NCBI GenBank assembly: GCA_037954665.1
Contig: JBBMOL010000295.1
Span: forward strand, 496,001-560,000
Direction of reading: 5' to 3'
Length of the DNA stretch: 64,000 bases
Source of the DNA: Laguncularia racemosa
Lineage: Eukaryota; Streptophyta; Magnoliopsida; Myrtales; Combretaceae
The notes below the pieces were generated by a model. It was not told the DNA's origin. It was given only the letters and a program-made list of their open reading frames with translations, and did no database searches. This document shows positions 37,077 to 49,012 of this stretch, in pieces. Each line of letters begins with the position of its first letter. Within the stretch, counting starts at the first letter, position 1. The position numbers and the translations under genes are program-made.

Positions 37077-37930
37077 CTTAGGAGCTGAGTATCGCTAGAA
37101 CATCAATGAAAAGTTAGAGTAGGGGTAGTTCTTCAGAATATTAAAGTGAAGGTTAAAGAGGTTTAGTAAGGGTTTTAGCGAATTCGTGAGTTATGATGGA
37201 TATCATATACTAATAAGCACTACACGCCCTAAATTACTACTTGATATGACGCATAAGTAGTAAATCAAGTGCACTTGCCACAATTCTTACTAAAGATATT
37301 GATAAAAGTAAAATAACTTAAGAGCACTCACAAGAGGCTAGAAATATTTTCAAGAATAAAGATGTGATGATGCGACTTACATACAAAAAGGACCATTTGT
37401 AGTAAGTCTTTAGGGTTAAAAAACCAAAAAGGGTAAAACCCCTTAAGTACATGAAAATATTTCTACTTAGTACAATACAAGAAGGTAAAAATGTAAAATG
37501 GATAAAAGAAATATTTTAGATGTAATAGAAAAGTGGTGATGTAATGTTGGATGCATTCCTAGTTGGAGACATAGATAAAGATAAGCAATAAGGTTTTCGT
37601 TCAAGCTAACAAGAATGTGACTTCAATGAACAAGTGGGATGATAGCTTGGTTAGCTTTAGGAAGGGTTAGTGGGTAGCATGGTAGGTTGCTTTCAACTTT
37701 CTAAGCACAAAGGATTATTCAATTAGAATTTTCAAGGTAGGATTAGTGGTGCCTCTTTGACTTAAATGGAGGTAAGTATTAGGCAACAACTCAGTAGGTG
37801 ATGGAAGTGAAAATCATGAAGATAGGTGGCCTTATACTCGGCTGGCTGGCTAATGAGTATTCTCCATGTCAAGTTTTGAAGCTCATATGCCTTAGCTTAG
37901 GTGATGAGGCCAATGGTTAGATTCCTATCA
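37077..37930 (-). repeat. 3' LTR of element E
   Basis: Homologous to 42583-43309 plus 59639-59786 throughout (for example GGTTAAAGAGGTTTAGT in both). The lower end lies within a TA microsatellite and is uncertain by about 30 bp. Confidence 0.75.
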
Positions 37931-40900
37931 TCTCCTCAAGGGTATTGAGGATTTCCCCTCAAATTTAAGGATTCTTTAAGGAGATTCTCCTCTAAAACAT
38001 ATGGAGCTAGGTCACTTATGTTGAAGATCGGTGATACTTAATGGCCATCCGATAGGTTGAGTTTATAAGCGTTGTCATTAATCTTCTAGAGAACCTTGAG
38101 GGGTTTATCATCTTAGGGTGATAGTTTATTTGCTCTACGGCTAAGAAACCTATCTTTATTGAGGTAAATCTATACTAAGTCTCTAAGGTTAAGTTTCATG
38201 ACCTTTCTTCCTTAGTTTTTGAGTTCTTATTGTTTAGCTACCATTTTAGAGAGCTATTTAGATATCTTTCAATGTAGCTGCTCAATCTTTTTAGCTCAAT
38301 TAATAACAGTGGAGCTTTCGTCCTTTAAGGTTAAGATAGAGATCATGCCCATAGGTAAAGTAGGGTTGCTACCATAAATGACCTTAAATGGAAACTTATC
38401 AATAGAATTGTGTGTCAACCCATTGTAGGAAAATTTGACAATTAGTAAACATAAGTCCCAATTAATAAGATTCTTACCAACTGTACCTTGGAGGAGGGTG
38501 CCTAGGGTTCTATTTATGACCTCTATATAGCTACCTATTCATGGTTGGTAAGATCTTCTAAACATTTACTTCATGCTCAATCTCTTTCACAACTTCCTCC
38601 AAAAGAAGTTCACGAACTTTGGGTCTCTATTTGAGACAATGTTGTAGGTTACTCCATGTAATCATGTAATCTCTTCCTCAAAAAGTTTAGCAACATAAAA
38701 TGTGTCATCGTTTTTATGGCAGGGATAAAGTAGGCTATCTTATTGAACTAACCTACAATAACTATAATAGAATCATGTCTTTGAGTTATTCGAGATAATC
38801 TTAAGATAAAGTCCATGCTCAGGTTAACCTAAGGTTAGTTAGGGATGGGTAGTAACAATTATTTCCCATAGGGTTCTTTATTTTCTTTAGCCTTCTTGTA
38901 AGTAGCACACTTCTCCATCACCTTATGCACATGTTTTATCAAGCCAAGCAATTAAAAATGCTACTTTAGCAACTCATAAGTCCTCTTCTCTCCAAAATGA
39001 CCTACAAGTCCTCTAACATGAGCTTCTCTAGTCAACAACTCTCTCACTCAATTGGTGGGGGTATGCATAATTTTCCTCTCTTGTATAAATATCCATCGTC
39101 TATGAAATATGCATTAACATAGATACCAACCCTACACTTGGTCACAATGGGTCCAAAGTTCCCTTCTTACTTGTATTATTTAGTTAAGGCTTTGAAGCTT
39201 AGGATCTTGGCTTGTAATGTGGTGATTAGTATGTGTCTTTTGGACAAGGCGTCTACCATTACAATAGTGCTTTCAGACTTATACTTGATCACATAAGAAA
39301 AAGTTTCCATGAACTTAATCTATTTGGCCTATTGCCATGATAGTTTGTGCTGACCTTGCATGTACTTAAGAGATTCATAGTCGATTTAGATTACAAACTT
39401 TCGTGGTAGTAGATAGTGCAACTATATAGTGAGTACTTTGACTAAAGAATAGAATTCCTTGTCATACGTTAAGTAGTTGAGTGTAACACCACTATGTTTC
39501 TCATTGAAGTATGTGAGAAGTTGTTGCTCTTGCATTAATATCGCTTTGATCCCAACTCTCGAAGTATCACACTCCAGCTTAAACACTTTGTTGAAGTTAG
39601 GTAGGATTAGCATGGGAGTAGTGGTAAGCTTCTCCTTGATCTCCTTGAAGCTCCTCTAAGCTCTTTCAATCTACCTAAGCTCCACTCCTTTCTTCGTCAG
39701 CTTAGTTAATGAGGCTATAATAGTATTGAAGTTTTAGATGAATCGTCTATAGAATGATGCTAGTCTATGAAAACTTTTGACCTTAGCTACACTTTATGGA
39801 GTTGGCTAATTGACCATAGCTTTGACCTTCTTGTCGTCTACTCTAATACCTTCTTTGGATATGACAAACCCTTAGAATATCACCTCAAGTTGACAAAAGA
39901 TACATTTCTTAAGATTTCGAAATATCTTCTCAGCTCTCAATAAGTAAAATATGGCTTTGAAGTAACCAACATAGTCAGATAAGTGGTAACTGTAGACTAG
40001 GATATCATTAAAATACACTGTTACACACTTGCCCAATAGGTACCACAATATATGATTCATTAACCTCGTGAAAGTGCTTGATGCATTGGTTAACCTAAAT
40101 GGCATGATAGTCCACTTGTATAGGTTATGACATGTTTTGAAGCCAATCTTCCATTCATCTCTAGGCCTCATATGAATTTAATAGTATCTACTCTTAAGAT
40201 TGATCTTGGAGAAGATCCTAACTCCATATAGCTTGTTTAACATATCATCGAGCTGCTTAATGGGATACTTGTACTTAATTATAATCCCATGCTTCTTTGG
40301 TACTAATAAGGTGGGTACAACACAAGGGCTCATGCTCTATCTAACATACTCTTTAGTGATCAACTTATCTACTTGACACTTGAGCTCTTTAGCTTCCTTA
40401 GGGTTAATATGATATGCTGATCGATTTGATAGAGATGCACTAAGCTACAAATTAATATTATGTTTAATTTCTCTCAAAAGAGGTAAACCACTTAGTAACT
40501 CCTTAGGAAACAAGTCCCAAAATTTTTATAATAAACCCTTCGCTCCCTCTAGTAGCTCATCTATACTGGAAGCCTCCAATAATTGTTTAATCAAAAGTAA
40601 GTATAGTGGCCCGCCTAAGCTTAAGCTTTGCTCCAATTCACCTCAACTGATGAATAGAGTTTGCTTTCGAGCTTATGTGATCTGCGCTTGAGCATCATGT
40701 ACTTCCTTAGGTGTCATAAGGTGTAAGATAACTCTCCTACCATTCTTCTAGAAGGCATAAGTATTATAGTAGCCATCATGGAGTATATGTCAGTCAATCA
40801 TACATGGTCGTTCTAACAAAATATAGGAAGCACACATTGGTATCATATCATAAAGGACCTCGTTTTAATACTTGTCCCCTATGGTAATTGGTATATGCAC

Positions 40901-41080
40901 TTGTTGTGTGACATGTAAAGTATCCTTCTCATGTAACAAATGCAATTTATAGGGTCAAAGATGCCTAGTGGTTTGCAACTTAAGTTGGTTGACTAGCAAT
41001 GACTTGGCCACATTGGTAAAACCTCCCCTATAAATGATTGTAGCACAAAATGTCCCTTTACCTTGCATCCTATGTGAAAT
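37931..41080 (-). pseudogene. Degenerate pol of element E (PR-RT-RH-IN)
   Basis: Read downward with frame breaks: protease (about 41080-40780, a GGFTNVAKS-like region, then an LLERPC variant of LGRPW); RT from about 40560 to 39870 (EAKELKCQVDKLI, SMSPCVVP, LVPKK, then MPFRLTNASSTF and YFNDILVYS at about 40024-39995); RNase H about 39660-39150 (LECDTSRVGIKAILMQ at about 39570; a DALSKR-like end near 39250); and integrase about 39100-38000, including a KVIYGSNPTLPMG-like region (about 38350). Last comes a C-terminal tail (NDNAYKL near 38045, FNISDLAP) up to the LTR. About 20 residues are missing in RT after LVPKK, and the catalytic YxDD reads YFND. Dozens of stops make it non-functional. Confidence 0.78.
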
Positions 41081-41299
41081 AAATTCTCTTTCTACTCCTA
41101 CTCATTAGATGAGGTCGTATTGAAAGCTCTCCTTATTACACACTTAGGTATTGTCCCTACTTGGTATAGACCACAACATCCTCATTATTGTGATACTTAA
41201 TAAGAACTTCTTCCTCAATGGCCCCTTAACTTATCCTTTACCACTTCCTCTTCATCAACACTATCTACCTTGTACTATGGCCCTTCTCCTTCTAATACC

Positions 41300-42000
41300 A
41301 TAGCTCATTGGCTTGGACATTGATAAGTAATATGCTCAAAATCTAAACACTTAAAACATTTTATTTGACTCATCTTTTGTCTTGAGCTTTGTTTGACCTC
41401 TCTTTTGGATTTTGGAGGGGTGATAAAAGCCTTTTCCGCACTATCGAACTTCTTCTCATCTTTGGCTTCTTAACTAGCTGTTGTACCAAGTTAGAGGCAC
41501 TGGCCTTGACATAGTTACTTGGGTCGGATAATTGCATCTCTATCATTTAACCCTTTGAGCCACTTTGATTGCATCATCAAGAGTATTGAAGAGATGCAAT
41601 TTAACCACATAGGTGATTTCATACTTTAGTTTAGCTTTAAACTGTACTATGGTCTTATCCTTAAGTTTCTCCACTTGACATCGTATCATTAACATCTAAA
41701 ATTGCTTCACATAATCATCAACACACATTCTTCCCTATTGCAAGGTTTGTAACTTCTTGAACATTTCTTGTAGGTAATATTTAGGAACAAATCTTCTCCT
41801 TAAGAGTCTCTTCATCTTAGTTAATGACATGATCTCATGCTCTCTAGCTCATCTACATGCATTTAATTGATTGTTCCACCACAGCACTACGTACCTAGAA
41901 AACTTAGGTGTAGCTAATTTTACTTTCATAGCCTCTTTATTCCCATGATATTCAAACAACTTATCTACCTTATCTTCCCAATTTAGGTAACCATCCACAT
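41300..42000 (-). pseudogene. Degenerate gag of element E
   Basis: A CCHC zinc knuckle (CFKCLDFEHITYQC) is coded at about 41360-41315 on the minus strand, preceded by gag-like sequence up to about 42000 and a gag-protease linker below. Many stops. Confidence 0.6.
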
Positions 42001-42518
42001 CTCCACTACTTGAAAAAAAGGGGAATTTGCATCTTTACATTATCAAGACCTGTAGGAGCTCAAAGACCTCGAATAACATCCTTTTTATCAAAATTATCTC
42101 CTGCTCCCTCATTAAGCTCGTAAACTATCTCTATAGGCTCTCTCGTACCTTAGTCTCTTCTTAATCCACCAACATTTTGCACATTTTGGGGTAAGGTTAC
42201 TGCTTCCTCATCATTCTAAACTTGTTCAACTCCTGCATTAGCTCGAGCAAGTTGATTGTCTACCAATAATTACATTGTAATTACAAGGTTGGCAACCATA
42301 GTAGTTAGCTCTCGGATCTACACTTTGGTAGTCCACATATTTTGATGGGCAAACCTTCCTCAACCATAAGCATCACTTTTATACTCTCCAATACCACCTT
42401 GAGCATTAGGATTCAACATTTATGCTACACAACAGTAACTACTACACACCTGAATGAGCTCAATAGCCAGAACAAACACTACAACAATTGCAAACTACAC
42501 TTTTTCATTGGAACCTTT

Positions 42519-42562
42519 GCTCTAATACCAATAAGAGATAATGTCCCTTAACTTTGATACCA
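42519..42562 (-). other. Tandem primer-binding sites of element E
   Basis: On the minus strand TGGTATCAAAG (42562-42552) and TGGTATTAGAGC (42530-42519) occur 32 bp apart after a TA repeat, another doubled PBS. Confidence 0.6.
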
Positions 42563-43309
42563 ATATATATATATATATATAATGTGCTTAGGAGTTGGGG
42601 ATCACTAGGACGTCAACAAGAAGTTTGAACCAAAGTAGTTTTTCAAATTAGAACCAAAGTAGTTTTTCAAAATATTGAAGTAGAGGTTAAAGAGGTTTAG
42701 TGAGGGTTTTAGCAGATTCATGAGTTGTTTGATGGGTATTATGCACCAACAAACACTACATGTCTTAAATTACTACTTAATATGATACATAAGTTGTAAA
42801 TTAAGGGTACTCGCTATAATCCTTGCTAAATGGATTGATAAGAGTAAAACAACTTAAGAGTAATAACTTACAAAAGGTTGAAAATTTTTCTACATTAAAG
42901 ATGTGATGATATGGCTTATATGCAAAAAGGACTATTTATAGTAATTCCCATAAGTTGCAAAAGTCAAAAGGGGAAAAGCCCCTTAAGTACATGAAAATAT
43001 TCCTTCCTAATATAATACAAAAGGGTAAAAATGTAAAAGGGACAAAAGAAATATTCATAGGGACACATACAACTTTTTGATGCTAGAGACACACGGAGAT
43101 GTAGTATTGGATGTATTCCTAGCAAGAGAAATAGACAAAGTTGGGCCATAAGGTTTTCATCTAAGCTAATGAGAATGTGACTTTGATGAATAGGTTGGAT
43201 GATGGCTTAGCTAGCTTTAGGAAGAGTTGGTGAATGGCATAGGAGGTTGCTTTGAGTTGTTTGAGCATTGTGGTAGCACCTCCTTGGCTCTAAAGGAAGT
43301 GAGCGCTTT

Positions 43310-43697
43310 AATGATGAGATCCATGATGGGAGCCGAGCCAGAAGATGGAATGTGGATCCTCTTGAAGTGCTACCTGGACCGATCACAAGAAATCGAGCGA
43401 AACGATTCAAGGAAGCACTTAACGGGTTGATAAAGGATGTCCACGAAGCCGGAAAGGATTGGAGCAATCATGAAGTTGGAAAGGATTGGAACAACCATGG
43501 GAATGCCCTTGCTTTTGTATAAGTCATAAAGGATACGGGTTGATGAGGGCGTGTCTTTTCAAGGCACGGCCGTGTAGGAGTCTGAAGGTTACACAGAATC
43601 ATACATGGTCATATACACGGCTAAAAGGAACAATCGTGTATGGTGTTAAGAAAATCCACAAAAGATACACGTCTAGAAGTACACGGCCGTGTATATC
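43310..43697 (+). repeat. 5' LTR of element C, first segment
   Basis: Starts AATGATGAGATCC and carries the integrase C-terminal frame (43332-43520) and CACGGCCGTG palindromes (43564 and 43683). Ends at the ATATC target of element D (43693-43697). Confidence 0.9.
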
Positions 43698-45325
43698 TGA
43701 TAGAGCCATTTTATACTCAATCTTTATAGTATAAATTGTGTTAAATTATTATTGATTTTATAGAAATCATAAGGAAATGGTACTTTAATTCTATCATCGT
43801 GATAAATCAGGTTAAATGGAGTCAAGGATGCTAATTCAAGTATTTTAGAGAAGTCATCTACAACTTAGATCAAGACAAGGAATTACACCACCGGAGGAAG
43901 CACGGTTTGAGGCACGGCCAAGGTTCAAACCGTGTTACACACTGGACAAGAAGGCGAAAATGAGGACTTTCAACAGAGAGAGACACGGCTTAAGGCACGG
44001 CCATGGTGGAAGCAGTGGGAGAAACCGTGCTTGGAGCTGTGGTGGAAGCTAGATGTGCCAAGGAGAAGAAATTGTGGAACATCAACCAGAGGATGGCACG
44101 GCTTGAAATCTGGCCGTGGGTTTAACCGTGGTACACACTGGGCACTGATGAAGACTTGTTGATTATGCACAGAATAAGGCACGGTTGGAAATCTAGCCGT
44201 GGGTGGAGCCGTGGTACACACTGGACACGGAAGATGATACATGAAATATGCACAGAGGATGGCACGGCTTGACCCACGGCCGTGTGTTAAGGTGTGCCAG
44301 GCGGACGAACATTTACTTCTCGAAATCTACTTGGAAAAGGAAAGATATTTTCGTATCTTGCTAGCAAAAGATCACATGCCATCTCCCTAACAATATAAAT
44401 AGAACCAACCCTAGAGGGTTAGGACAACTTTTGAATCTTTGGATCTTGAAGAACCTTGGATCATCTTGGAGGCAGAGTAGGCAACCGGGTTCATCATGTC
44501 TCTACTTTTTATTTTCGTTTTATTGATGAACATGAGTAGCTAAGTTACTTTTCTAGCCAAAGGGTCATAGATGTTTAATTCTCCACGAATTGTGAGGTCT
44601 AATTGACTTGTATTTATTCTATTCTTTGCTTTCGGGTATTCATATATCTTCTGATCGTTTTGTCATTATTATCTTTGTTGATTGGTATGAATAGAGCTCT
44701 TCTACTCAATTAGCAAGTTAATATATTGTCAACTAGCACGTCAAATCCGTAATTGTTTGATTGTTCTAGTCTTAGTGACGTAATAACATGTTTGGTTATA
44801 AAAGAGATGATCGAATTCATGTTATGGAGGTGTGTGATCATGTTTAAATAGGTTATCTTATAATCTACTGGCATGAATTGGTGGTCTCTCTAGATCTTAA
44901 TGCTATTGATAGATTAAATCCTAAGCGCTTGTCTAGGGTTGTTTAATCAATAAGAGAAATAATTCAAAGCGCTTATCTGAGGTTATCGAGGAAGTAAGGA
45001 GAGATAGGTTGTTAGAGCTTGTTAATAACCATAACCAGTTTATCTAGGAACAAGAATAGAGAACATTTGCATCGATGATCAATTCCTTGAATTAAACTAT
45101 CTTGATTCCTTTGGCTAGGCTTTTATTAATATCCGATTTTCTTAACTTGTTTTACTTTATTTTGATTCACAAACAAAACCCCCCCATTTTTCTTTTCCCT
45201 TTTATTCTCCTTGAATAGAAATAAGTTTAACCAATCTCTGTGGATTCGACCCTACTCACCAGTATATGCAAATCATATAATTGTCTAGGAGTAGGTTTTA
45301 TTTTTGTTGGATTCGACAACCATCA
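43698..45325 (+). repeat. 5' LTR of element D
   Basis: Starts TGATAGAGCC, ends CAACCATCA. U3 contains five GCACGG-started units at 43900, 43984, 44096, 44179 and 44262. A TATAAATAG box lies at about 44394, and U5 has the GGATTCGACCCTACTCACC signature. Confidence 0.95.
43900..44300 (+). repeat. ~83-bp repeat array with CACGG/CCGTG inverted arms in the U3 of D
   Basis: Units start at 43900, 43984, 44096, 44179 and 44262 with a basic period of 83 bp. Each pairs a GCACGG(T/C)T start with one or more CCGTG ends, and several continue ACACACTGGRCA. The same array recurs at about 49215-49615 in the 3' LTR. Confidence 0.75.
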
Positions 45326-45330
45326 AATTT

Positions 45331-45348
45331 TGGCGCCGTTGCCGGGGA
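45331..45348 (+). other. Primer-binding site of element D (tRNA-Asp)
   Basis: TGGCGCCGTTGCCGGGGA, 5 bp after the LTR end, complementary to the 3' end of plant tRNA-Asp and typical of Athila-type elements. Confidence 0.88.
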
Positions 45349-45490
45349 TTGGTGTCAAATTTATTTCTATTCTTGTATGACTCGTTCTTCTCAGACAGGT
45401 GAACTAACTTATAATCCGGAGATTGAGAAGACTCTAAAGAGGCTGCGATAAGAAGCTAGATCATCCCCCAGACCGAACTTAGTATCGGAC

Positions 45491-47635
45491 TTGTCTGATT
45501 CATGCCTTGATTCTGAAAAAGAGGACGACATGGCAAATCTCGAGAGAACCTTAAGGGAGTTGGCTGCACCGGATGTGAATCAACAACCACTTTGTATTCA
45601 CTATCCCGAACTAGCTGTGGAATTTGAATTGAAATCTGGGTTGATACATCTGCTACCTACATTTCATGGTCTTGAGAATGAAGATCCTCACAAGCATTTG
45701 AAAGAGTTTCATATAGTGTGTTCTAGTATGAGGCCGCAAGGAATAACCAACGAACAAATCAAGCTACGCGCTTTTCCGTTTTCTTTAAGTATTAAAGCTA
45801 AAGATTGGTTGTTTTATTTGCCTCCAGGTTCTATCACCACTAGGACAGATATGGTGAGACTCTTCTTGGACAAATTCTTCCCCGCATCCAGAGCCGCTGG
45901 TATAAGAAGAGAAATTTGTGGTATAAAACAGAGGGACACCGAGACACTTCATGAGTATTGGGAGAGGTTCAAGCAACTGTGTGCAAGCTGCCCACAACAT
46001 GGGATATCTGAACAACTCCTCATCCAATATTTTTATGAAGGCCTACTTCCGATGGAGAGGAAGATGATGGATGCTGCAAGTGGAGGCGCCATAGTAAACA
46101 AAACCCCTGGTCAAGCTAGGGAATTGATCTCCATTATGGCTGCCAATTCGCAACAATTTGGGTATAGGCATGATACGTCTTCAAGGAAGGTAAATGAGGT
46201 AAATGTGTCTAACCTTGAACATCAAATTTCTAATCTTACCTCCCTTGTGCAGCAACTAGCTCTTGGAAATACCCAACAGGTGAAGGCTTGTGGAATTTGT
46301 GCTGCTCCTAATCATCCGACCGACATGTGCCCCACATTGCAAGATGACAACCATGAACACGCCAATGCTGTAGGCGGATTTCCAGGACAACCGCAAAGGA
46401 AGTATGACCCCTACTCGAATACTTACAATCCTGGATGGAGGGATCATCCTAACTTCCGATATGGCAATAACCCACAACAATTCCAGCCTAAGCCACCACA
46501 CCAAGTACCCCAAGCTCCTTCCACCTCAGGTATGTCTCTTGAGGACATTGTTAAGTCTCTTGCTGTTAATACAAAACAATTTCAAGAGGAAACAAAGCAA
46601 AGCATTCAAAACTTGGAGAATCAGGTAAGCCAACTTGCTTCAGCTGTAAACAGGTTAGAAACTCAAGGTAAGTTACCTTCTCAAACTATTACAAACCCGA
46701 AGCAAAGCGTTAATGCAATTACCTTGAGAAGTGGAACAGAATTGCAGGGATCAAATAAGAAAGGACATCCGTCTAATCTTGAGGAAGAGACCAAGAAAGA
46801 GATTTCGACTCCGAGCCAACAGGGCGACCAGATTAGCAAGTCTCTAGTTGAGCCATCGAAGGTCACATTGATACCACCTCCTTTCCCCTCCAGATTAGCG
46901 AAATCCACGAATGAAGCGGAAGAAAAAGAGATTCTGGAAACGTTTCGCAAAGTCGAGGTAAATATTCCTTTACTTGATACAATTAAGCAAATACCGCGTT
47001 ATGCTAGATTCCTCAAGGACTTGTGCACTAACAAAAGGAAGTTGAAAGGCAGTGAAAAGATTAGTGTGAGTGAAAATGTTTTAGCTATTATTCAGAAGAA
47101 GCTTCCTCCTAAATGTAAGGATCTAGGTATGTTTACTATTCCTTGCAAAATGGGTAGTCTTGGAATCGCTAAAGCCATGTGTGATCTAGGAGCTTCTATC
47201 AATGTCATGCCTTTGTCTGTTTATCAACGTTTAAATGTTGGTCCTTTAAAGGAAATGGGTGTTATTGTTCAACTTGCTGACAGGTCCAATGTTTATCCTG
47301 AGGGAGTTCTAGAGGATGTTTTAGTTCAAGTCAATGGGTTGGTTTTTCCTACCGATTTTTATGTGCTTAACATGGACGATAGTGATTCTCATACTTCATC
47401 ACTGATATTATTAGGACGACCATTCCTTAAGACTTCTAAAACGAAAATTGATGTAAATCATGGCACCCTCACTATGGAATTTGATGGTGAAGTGATTAAA
47501 TTTAACATTTATGATGCCATGAAACATCCTAACGATATCTCTCCTATTTTTGTTGCGGATGTTATTAACCCATCACCACAGGCACCCAAGCTGGAATCAA
47601 GATCCTTATCCGAACATCTAGCCAGGAACGTCTAG
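45491..47635 (+). CDS. Gag-protease polyprotein of element D
   Basis: A 714-residue open frame. The gag core is at about 50-235 (FHGLENEDPHKHLKEF, KAKDWLFYLP, FFPASRAAGIRREICGIKQ, YFYEGLLP). A CCHC knuckle CGICAAPNHPTDMC (CX2CX4HX4C) is near 262-275. A Gln/Pro-rich linker with AITLRSGTEL follows at about 410-420. The aspartic protease has the catalytic CDLGASINVMP (about 565-575) and LILLGRPFLKTS (about 630-640). The frame actually extends upstream: an ATG at 45377 with a typical gag start is in phase, but a TAA at 45449-45451 separates it. The protein as it stands therefore either starts at 45491 or lacks its first 38 residues' worth of sequence. No pol domain follows the stop at 47633-47635. 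It would form virus-like particles and cleave itself if expressed. Confidence 0.9.
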   Translation: MSDSCLDSEKEDDMANLERTLRELAAPDVNQQPLCIHYPELAVEFELKSGLIHLLPTFHGLENEDPHKHLKEFHIVCSSMRPQGITNEQIKLRAFPFSLSIKAKDWLFYLPPGSITTRTDMVRLFLDKFFPASRAAGIRREICGIKQRDTETLHEYWERFKQLCASCPQHGISEQLLIQYFYEGLLPMERKMMDAASGGAIVNKTPGQARELISIMAANSQQFGYRHDTSSRKVNEVNVSNLEHQISNLTSLVQQLALGNTQQVKACGICAAPNHPTDMCPTLQDDNHEHANAVGGFPGQPQRKYDPYSNTYNPGWRDHPNFRYGNNPQQFQPKPPHQVPQAPSTSGMSLEDIVKSLAVNTKQFQEETKQSIQNLENQVSQLASAVNRLETQGKLPSQTITNPKQSVNAITLRSGTELQGSNKKGHPSNLEEETKKEISTPSQQGDQISKSLVEPSKVTLIPPPFPSRLAKSTNEAEEKEILETFRKVEVNIPLLDTIKQIPRYARFLKDLCTNKRKLKGSEKISVSENVLAIIQKKLPPKCKDLGMFTIPCKMGSLGIAKAMCDLGASINVMPLSVYQRLNVGPLKEMGVIVQLADRSNVYPEGVLEDVLVQVNGLVFPTDFYVLNMDDSDSHTSSLILLGRPFLKTSKTKIDVNHGTLTMEFDGEVIKFNIYDAMKHPNDISPIFVADVINPSPQAPKLESRSLSEHLARNV

Positions 47636-49000
47636 CCAAAGACATTAAAGAAAGGCGCTTCATGGGAGGCAACCCATGTCAAAAAAAGAAAAAAGAAAAA
47701 AAGTCTTTTAGTTTTGTTTTGCTTTAGTTTTGGTTTGTTTTAGTTTTGTTTTGATTTTAGTGTAGTTTTTGAACTCTTTGGATCAGTTGCAGTAAGGATA
47801 CACATAATCAGATGACACTTTCCAGAGCTTAAGGGGAAAACTCCAATACCAGGGAAGTACCAGTATTTCCTTTCTCTTATTCTCTAATGTTCCTTGAGTT
47901 GTTAATTCCTTTTCAATTGTGCTAAATTAGGAACAGTGAGGACATTGTTCAAGCTAAGTGTGGGGGAGAGGATAATAAAATATAGAGAATAGAGAACTAA
48001 CTTATACTCTGAATGTTTGTCCTTAAGCAATTTTAAGCCAAATTTTTTCAAAATTATCATGAAATCTAGAGATTGTACTAAATGTTGTAATAAGCATCTA
48101 CAAAATGTGAAATTGACTTGTTCAAATGTTTTACTCACCTACTGCTGTGATTAGAATACATGGTTAAAATTAAGCAGTGAAATCTTTAAGAAACAAATTT
48201 ACCTTGTATTTAGCTTTAGAATTGGAAGTCTAAGAGTAAGTCGAGTCCCTAAGTGAAAAATAAACAAGTTTACTTCTAGGTTATATTAGTTATTGTATAC
48301 TCTTTGAAGTTGTTTGTAAAGCAATCATAACACTTAAAAAAAAAAAAGAATCAAGCATAGCCATTACTCCAATGATTCAACTAATTGAGTTAAGAGTATT
48401 CAAACTTGAATGTTAGAGTGAGGAAGAGTCCATAGGGGTATCTCAAAACCCGGTCACTTGAGTGATGAGCTCGGGATGTTGCCGACTCAATGAACTCACT
48501 ATAATGATAAGGGCGAAAAAGGCAAAAGTTCATGAAAAGAAGCGGGCAAAAACCCGTCAAAATAGATGCTTGAATAAATCAAAAGAACATGAATGTGAAC
48601 ATTCATTGAATAAAACAAGACTAGAAAAGGGAGAAAATCTATGGAAAGAGTTGATACTATATGCTTTTACTTTATGTTGCAAGGATTATATGTTTGCTAA
48701 TGTCCAATGAAGTTTAATTGGGTGTTTTTCCTTAGTGGATTAAGTATTTACTTTTGGAATAAAAATTCTTTTGCTAAACATGAGGATTAAAGTTTGTTTT
48801 GTTTAGATTAGCTACTGAATTTTGTCCATAGTAATTTGATCACAGGAAACCAGTTTGGTTGAAGTAGTAGCCGTTAAAATTACAAGTCATGAATTACAAA
48901 TGAATAGATGCTTGGAATGATGAAAAGAAAGTTTGTATAATCTATGACAGATTTCTCAATTGATTTGATGCAATTGCTTGAGGAAAAGCAAGAGTTCAAG
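47636..49000 (+). other. Non-coding 3' internal region of element D
   Basis: GGCGCTTCATGGGAGGCAAC (47654) follows the stop, as in other Athila/Tat elements. An internal polypurine motif TGTGGGGGAGAG (47959-47970) duplicates the true PPT. There is no frame longer than about 80 codons with a domain. Confidence 0.7.
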
Positions 49001-49012
49001 TGTGGGGGAATT
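49001..49012 (+). other. Polypurine tract of element D
   Basis: TGTGGGGGAATT immediately before the 3' LTR start TGATAGAG, the plus-strand priming site. Confidence 0.8.
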
